Shown here: positions 6,118-7,339 of the stretch, in pieces | How the letters are laid out: each line of letters starts with the position of its first letter | Numbering within the stretch: position 1 is the first letter of the stretch | NCBI GenBank assembly: GCA_002401565.1 | Contig: NVTL01000001.1 | Span: 41,456 to 48,794 of the forward strand | Length of the DNA: 7,339 bases | Source: Rhodospirillaceae bacterium | GTDB lineage: Bacteria; Pseudomonadota; Alphaproteobacteria; Rhodospirillales; Magnetovibrionaceae | Direction of reading: 5' to 3' | The notes under the pieces: model-generated | Databases searched by the model: none | What the model was told of the DNA's origin: nothing | The model's input: only the letters and a program-made list of their open reading frames with translations | Program-made: the position numbers and the translations under genes

Positions 6118-7143
6118 ATGATGTTCAATCAAGAAATGAAAAGTAAGCTCGGTGAAATGTTAGATGGAGCGTCCATTTTTATAACGGGCGGGACAGGATC
6201 CTTTGGCAAAAGGTTTGTTCAACATGTCCTTGAAAACTTTTCTCCACGTAAATTGATCATCTTTTCTCGCGATGAACTTAAACAATATGAAATGGCACAA
6301 CGTTTCAGCGTCGAAGAATATCCTTGTTTACGTTATTTTTTAGGCGATGTTCGCGATGTAAATCGTTTAAGAGTCGCTATGCGCAATGTTGACTATGTCA
6401 TTCACGCAGCGGCCTTAAAACAAGTTCCCGCCGCAGAATACAATCCAACGGAATGTATCCGTACGAATGTACTTGGTACGGAAAACCTTGTTACGGTTGC
6501 CGTGGAAGCTGGCGTCAAAAAAATGATTGCCCTGTCAACCGACAAGGCGGCAAACCCAATTAATCTTTATGGAGCCAGTAAACTCGCTTCGGATAAAATT
6601 ATGGTTGCTGGCAACAGTTTAAGCGGTGCTGATGGTTGTCGATATTCCGTTGTGCGCTATGGAAACGTCGTTGGTTCTCGTGGCAGTGTGGTGCCCTTCT
6701 TTCAAAAACTGATTGATGAAAAAGCTGACGCTCTGCCGATTACCGATGACCGTATGACAAGGTTTTGGATCACATTGGATGATGGCGTTCGTTTTGTACT
6801 GACAAGTCTTGTCAGTATGAAGGGCGGCGAAGTGTTTGTGCCCAAAATTCCAAGCATGCGCATGACCGATTTGGCTGAATTCATGGCACCGGATATGCCG
6901 ACAAAAATTATAGGCATTCGGCCAGGGGAAAAATTGCATGAGACAATGATCACCATTGATGATGCTCGTCATACTTATGATCTTGGTGATCGATATGTGA
7001 TTTGCCCAGAATTCCCGTTTTGGCAAAAAGAATGGATGCGTGAAGGCAAGCCCGTTGGCGAAGGTTTCCAATACGCCAGCGACACGAATACGGAGTGGTT
7101 GGATTTAGATGGATTCAACGAAATCATGTCGAAATCAAGTTAA
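6118..7143 (+). CDS. pseB: UDP-N-acetylglucosamine 4,6-dehydratase (inverting), PseB
   Basis: PseB catalyses the first step of CMP-pseudaminic acid synthesis: dehydration and C5 inversion of UDP-GlcNAc to UDP-2-acetamido-2,6-dideoxy-beta-L-arabino-hexos-4-ulose. It is a cytoplasmic extended SDR enzyme using bound NADP. In the 341-residue product the Rossmann motif GGTGSFG is at 24-30 and the active-site segment STDKAANPINLYGASK at 140-155, giving T141, D142, K143 and the Y151-xxx-K155 pair. MTRFWITLDDGV (213-224) and GIRPGEKLHE (266-275) are further PseB/capsular-dehydratase signatures. Most family members begin near the Met14 equivalent (MLDGASIFITGG), so the first 13 residues may be an extension or a mis-set start. 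Upstream of 6118 only a weak GAGA-type ribosome site is seen. It is transcribed away from the TPR-glycosyltransferase. The Caulobacter counterpart is FlmA. Confidence 0.95.
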   Translation: MMFNQEMKSKLGEMLDGASIFITGGTGSFGKRFVQHVLENFSPRKLIIFSRDELKQYEMAQRFSVEEYPCLRYFLGDVRDVNRLRVAMRNVDYVIHAAALKQVPAAEYNPTECIRTNVLGTENLVTVAVEAGVKKMIALSTDKAANPINLYGASKLASDKIMVAGNSLSGADGCRYSVVRYGNVVGSRGSVVPFFQKLIDEKADALPITDDRMTRFWITLDDGVRFVLTSLVSMKGGEVFVPKIPSMRMTDLAEFMAPDMPTKIIGIRPGEKLHETMITIDDARHTYDLGDRYVICPEFPFWQKEWMREGKPVGEGFQYASDTNTEWLDLDGFNEIMSKSS

Positions 7144-7144
7144 G

Positions 7145-7339
7145 TCAGGTCGTTGTGATGTTAACGATCTGATCACAGACGTATTGAGCTTCAAGATCAG
7201 ACATCGTTGGAAACAAGGGAATGGTTAAGAAGCGACTGTAATGATCTTCGGCAATGGGGAAGGCTTCTTTTTCAAAATTCCCCTGATCAATGTGATACGG
7301 TTGGCGATGTACAGGAATATAATGCACCTGTGTGCCAAT
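7145..7339 (-). CDS. pseC: PseC aminotransferase, C-terminal 64 residues (5' part outside window)
   Basis: PseC is the PLP-dependent DegT/DnrJ/EryC1-family aminotransferase that converts the PseB keto-sugar to UDP-4-amino-4,6-dideoxy-beta-L-AltNAc, the second step of the pseudaminic acid pathway. The frame enters at 7339 and ends at TGA (7145-7147). It begins IGTQVHYIPVHRQPY, a C-terminal signature of PseC, and continues with an AEDHYSRFLTIPLFPTMSD stretch matching the family's AE-x-YY...LPL(F/Y)P pattern. A GTG at 7325-7327 is an internal Val codon (GTQ-V-HYIP), not a start. The PLP lysine and most of the protein lie beyond the window. Its stop is one base from the pseB stop, on the opposite strand. 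Confidence is high for the family and somewhat lower for PseC against related sugar transaminases because only the tail is seen. Confidence 0.85.
   Translation of the reverse strand: MGTQVHYIPVHRQPYHIDQGNFEKEAFPIAEDHYSRFLTIPLFPTMSDLEAQYVCDQIVNITTT

Noticed and set aside
7148..7177. Possible terminator hairpins past the pseB stop (GGTCGTT/AACGATC and TGTGAT/ATCACA)
   Set aside because: The stems overlap each other, contain a wobble pair or a large loop, lack a U-tract, and lie within pseC coding sequence.
7145..7327. A complete 60-residue gene starting at GTG 7327
   Set aside because: The frame continues upstream to the window edge with PseC-like sequence, so the GTG is an internal Val codon.

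Overview
The window is a stretch of bacterial chromosome carrying a flagellar hook gene cluster next to a pseudaminic-acid sugar and glycosylation locus. The gene set and order (fliK, flgD, flgE), the sigma-54 promoter in front of fliK, and a TPR-glycosyltransferase beside pseB/pseC all suggest a polarly flagellated alphaproteobacterium, perhaps of the Rhodospirillales type. That placement is inferred from protein character and gene order; no search was run.

Layout: (1) Positions 1-4035, minus strand, hold three genes read right to left: fliK (hook-length control), flgD (hook cap) and the first 503 codons of flgE (hook protein), whose 3' end lies outside the window. The flgE reading frame has no stop in the window, so a stop-to-stop ORF scan would miss it. 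(2) Positions 4036-4193 are the fliK upstream region, with a consensus-perfect sigma-54 -24/-12 element at 4079-4094 and an inverted repeat at 4141-4179 placed where an enhancer would be expected. (3) Positions 4194-5855, minus strand, encode a 553-residue protein with N-terminal TPR repeats and a C-terminal GT-B type (GT9-like) glycosyltransferase domain. (4) Positions 5856-6117 are an AT-rich divergent intergenic region with nested inverted repeats. (5) Positions 6118-7143, plus strand, are pseB (UDP-GlcNAc 4,6-dehydratase, inverting). (6) Positions 7145-7339, minus strand, are the last 64 codons of pseC, the aminotransferase of the next step, convergent with pseB and separated from it by one base.

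How it fits together: FlgD caps the growing hook, FlgE is its subunit, and FliK is the secreted ruler that stops hook growth. These three probably form one sigma-54-dependent transcription unit. PseB and PseC catalyse the first two steps of CMP-pseudaminic acid synthesis. The TPR-glycosyltransferase has the modular design of Caulobacter FlmG, which attaches this sugar to flagellin, so the right half of the window is best read as a flagellin-glycosylation module. I see no RNA gene, mobile element or CRISPR array, and no wholly new system. The less ordinary points are the promoter architecture, the convergent pseB/pseC arrangement and the enlarged hook protein.
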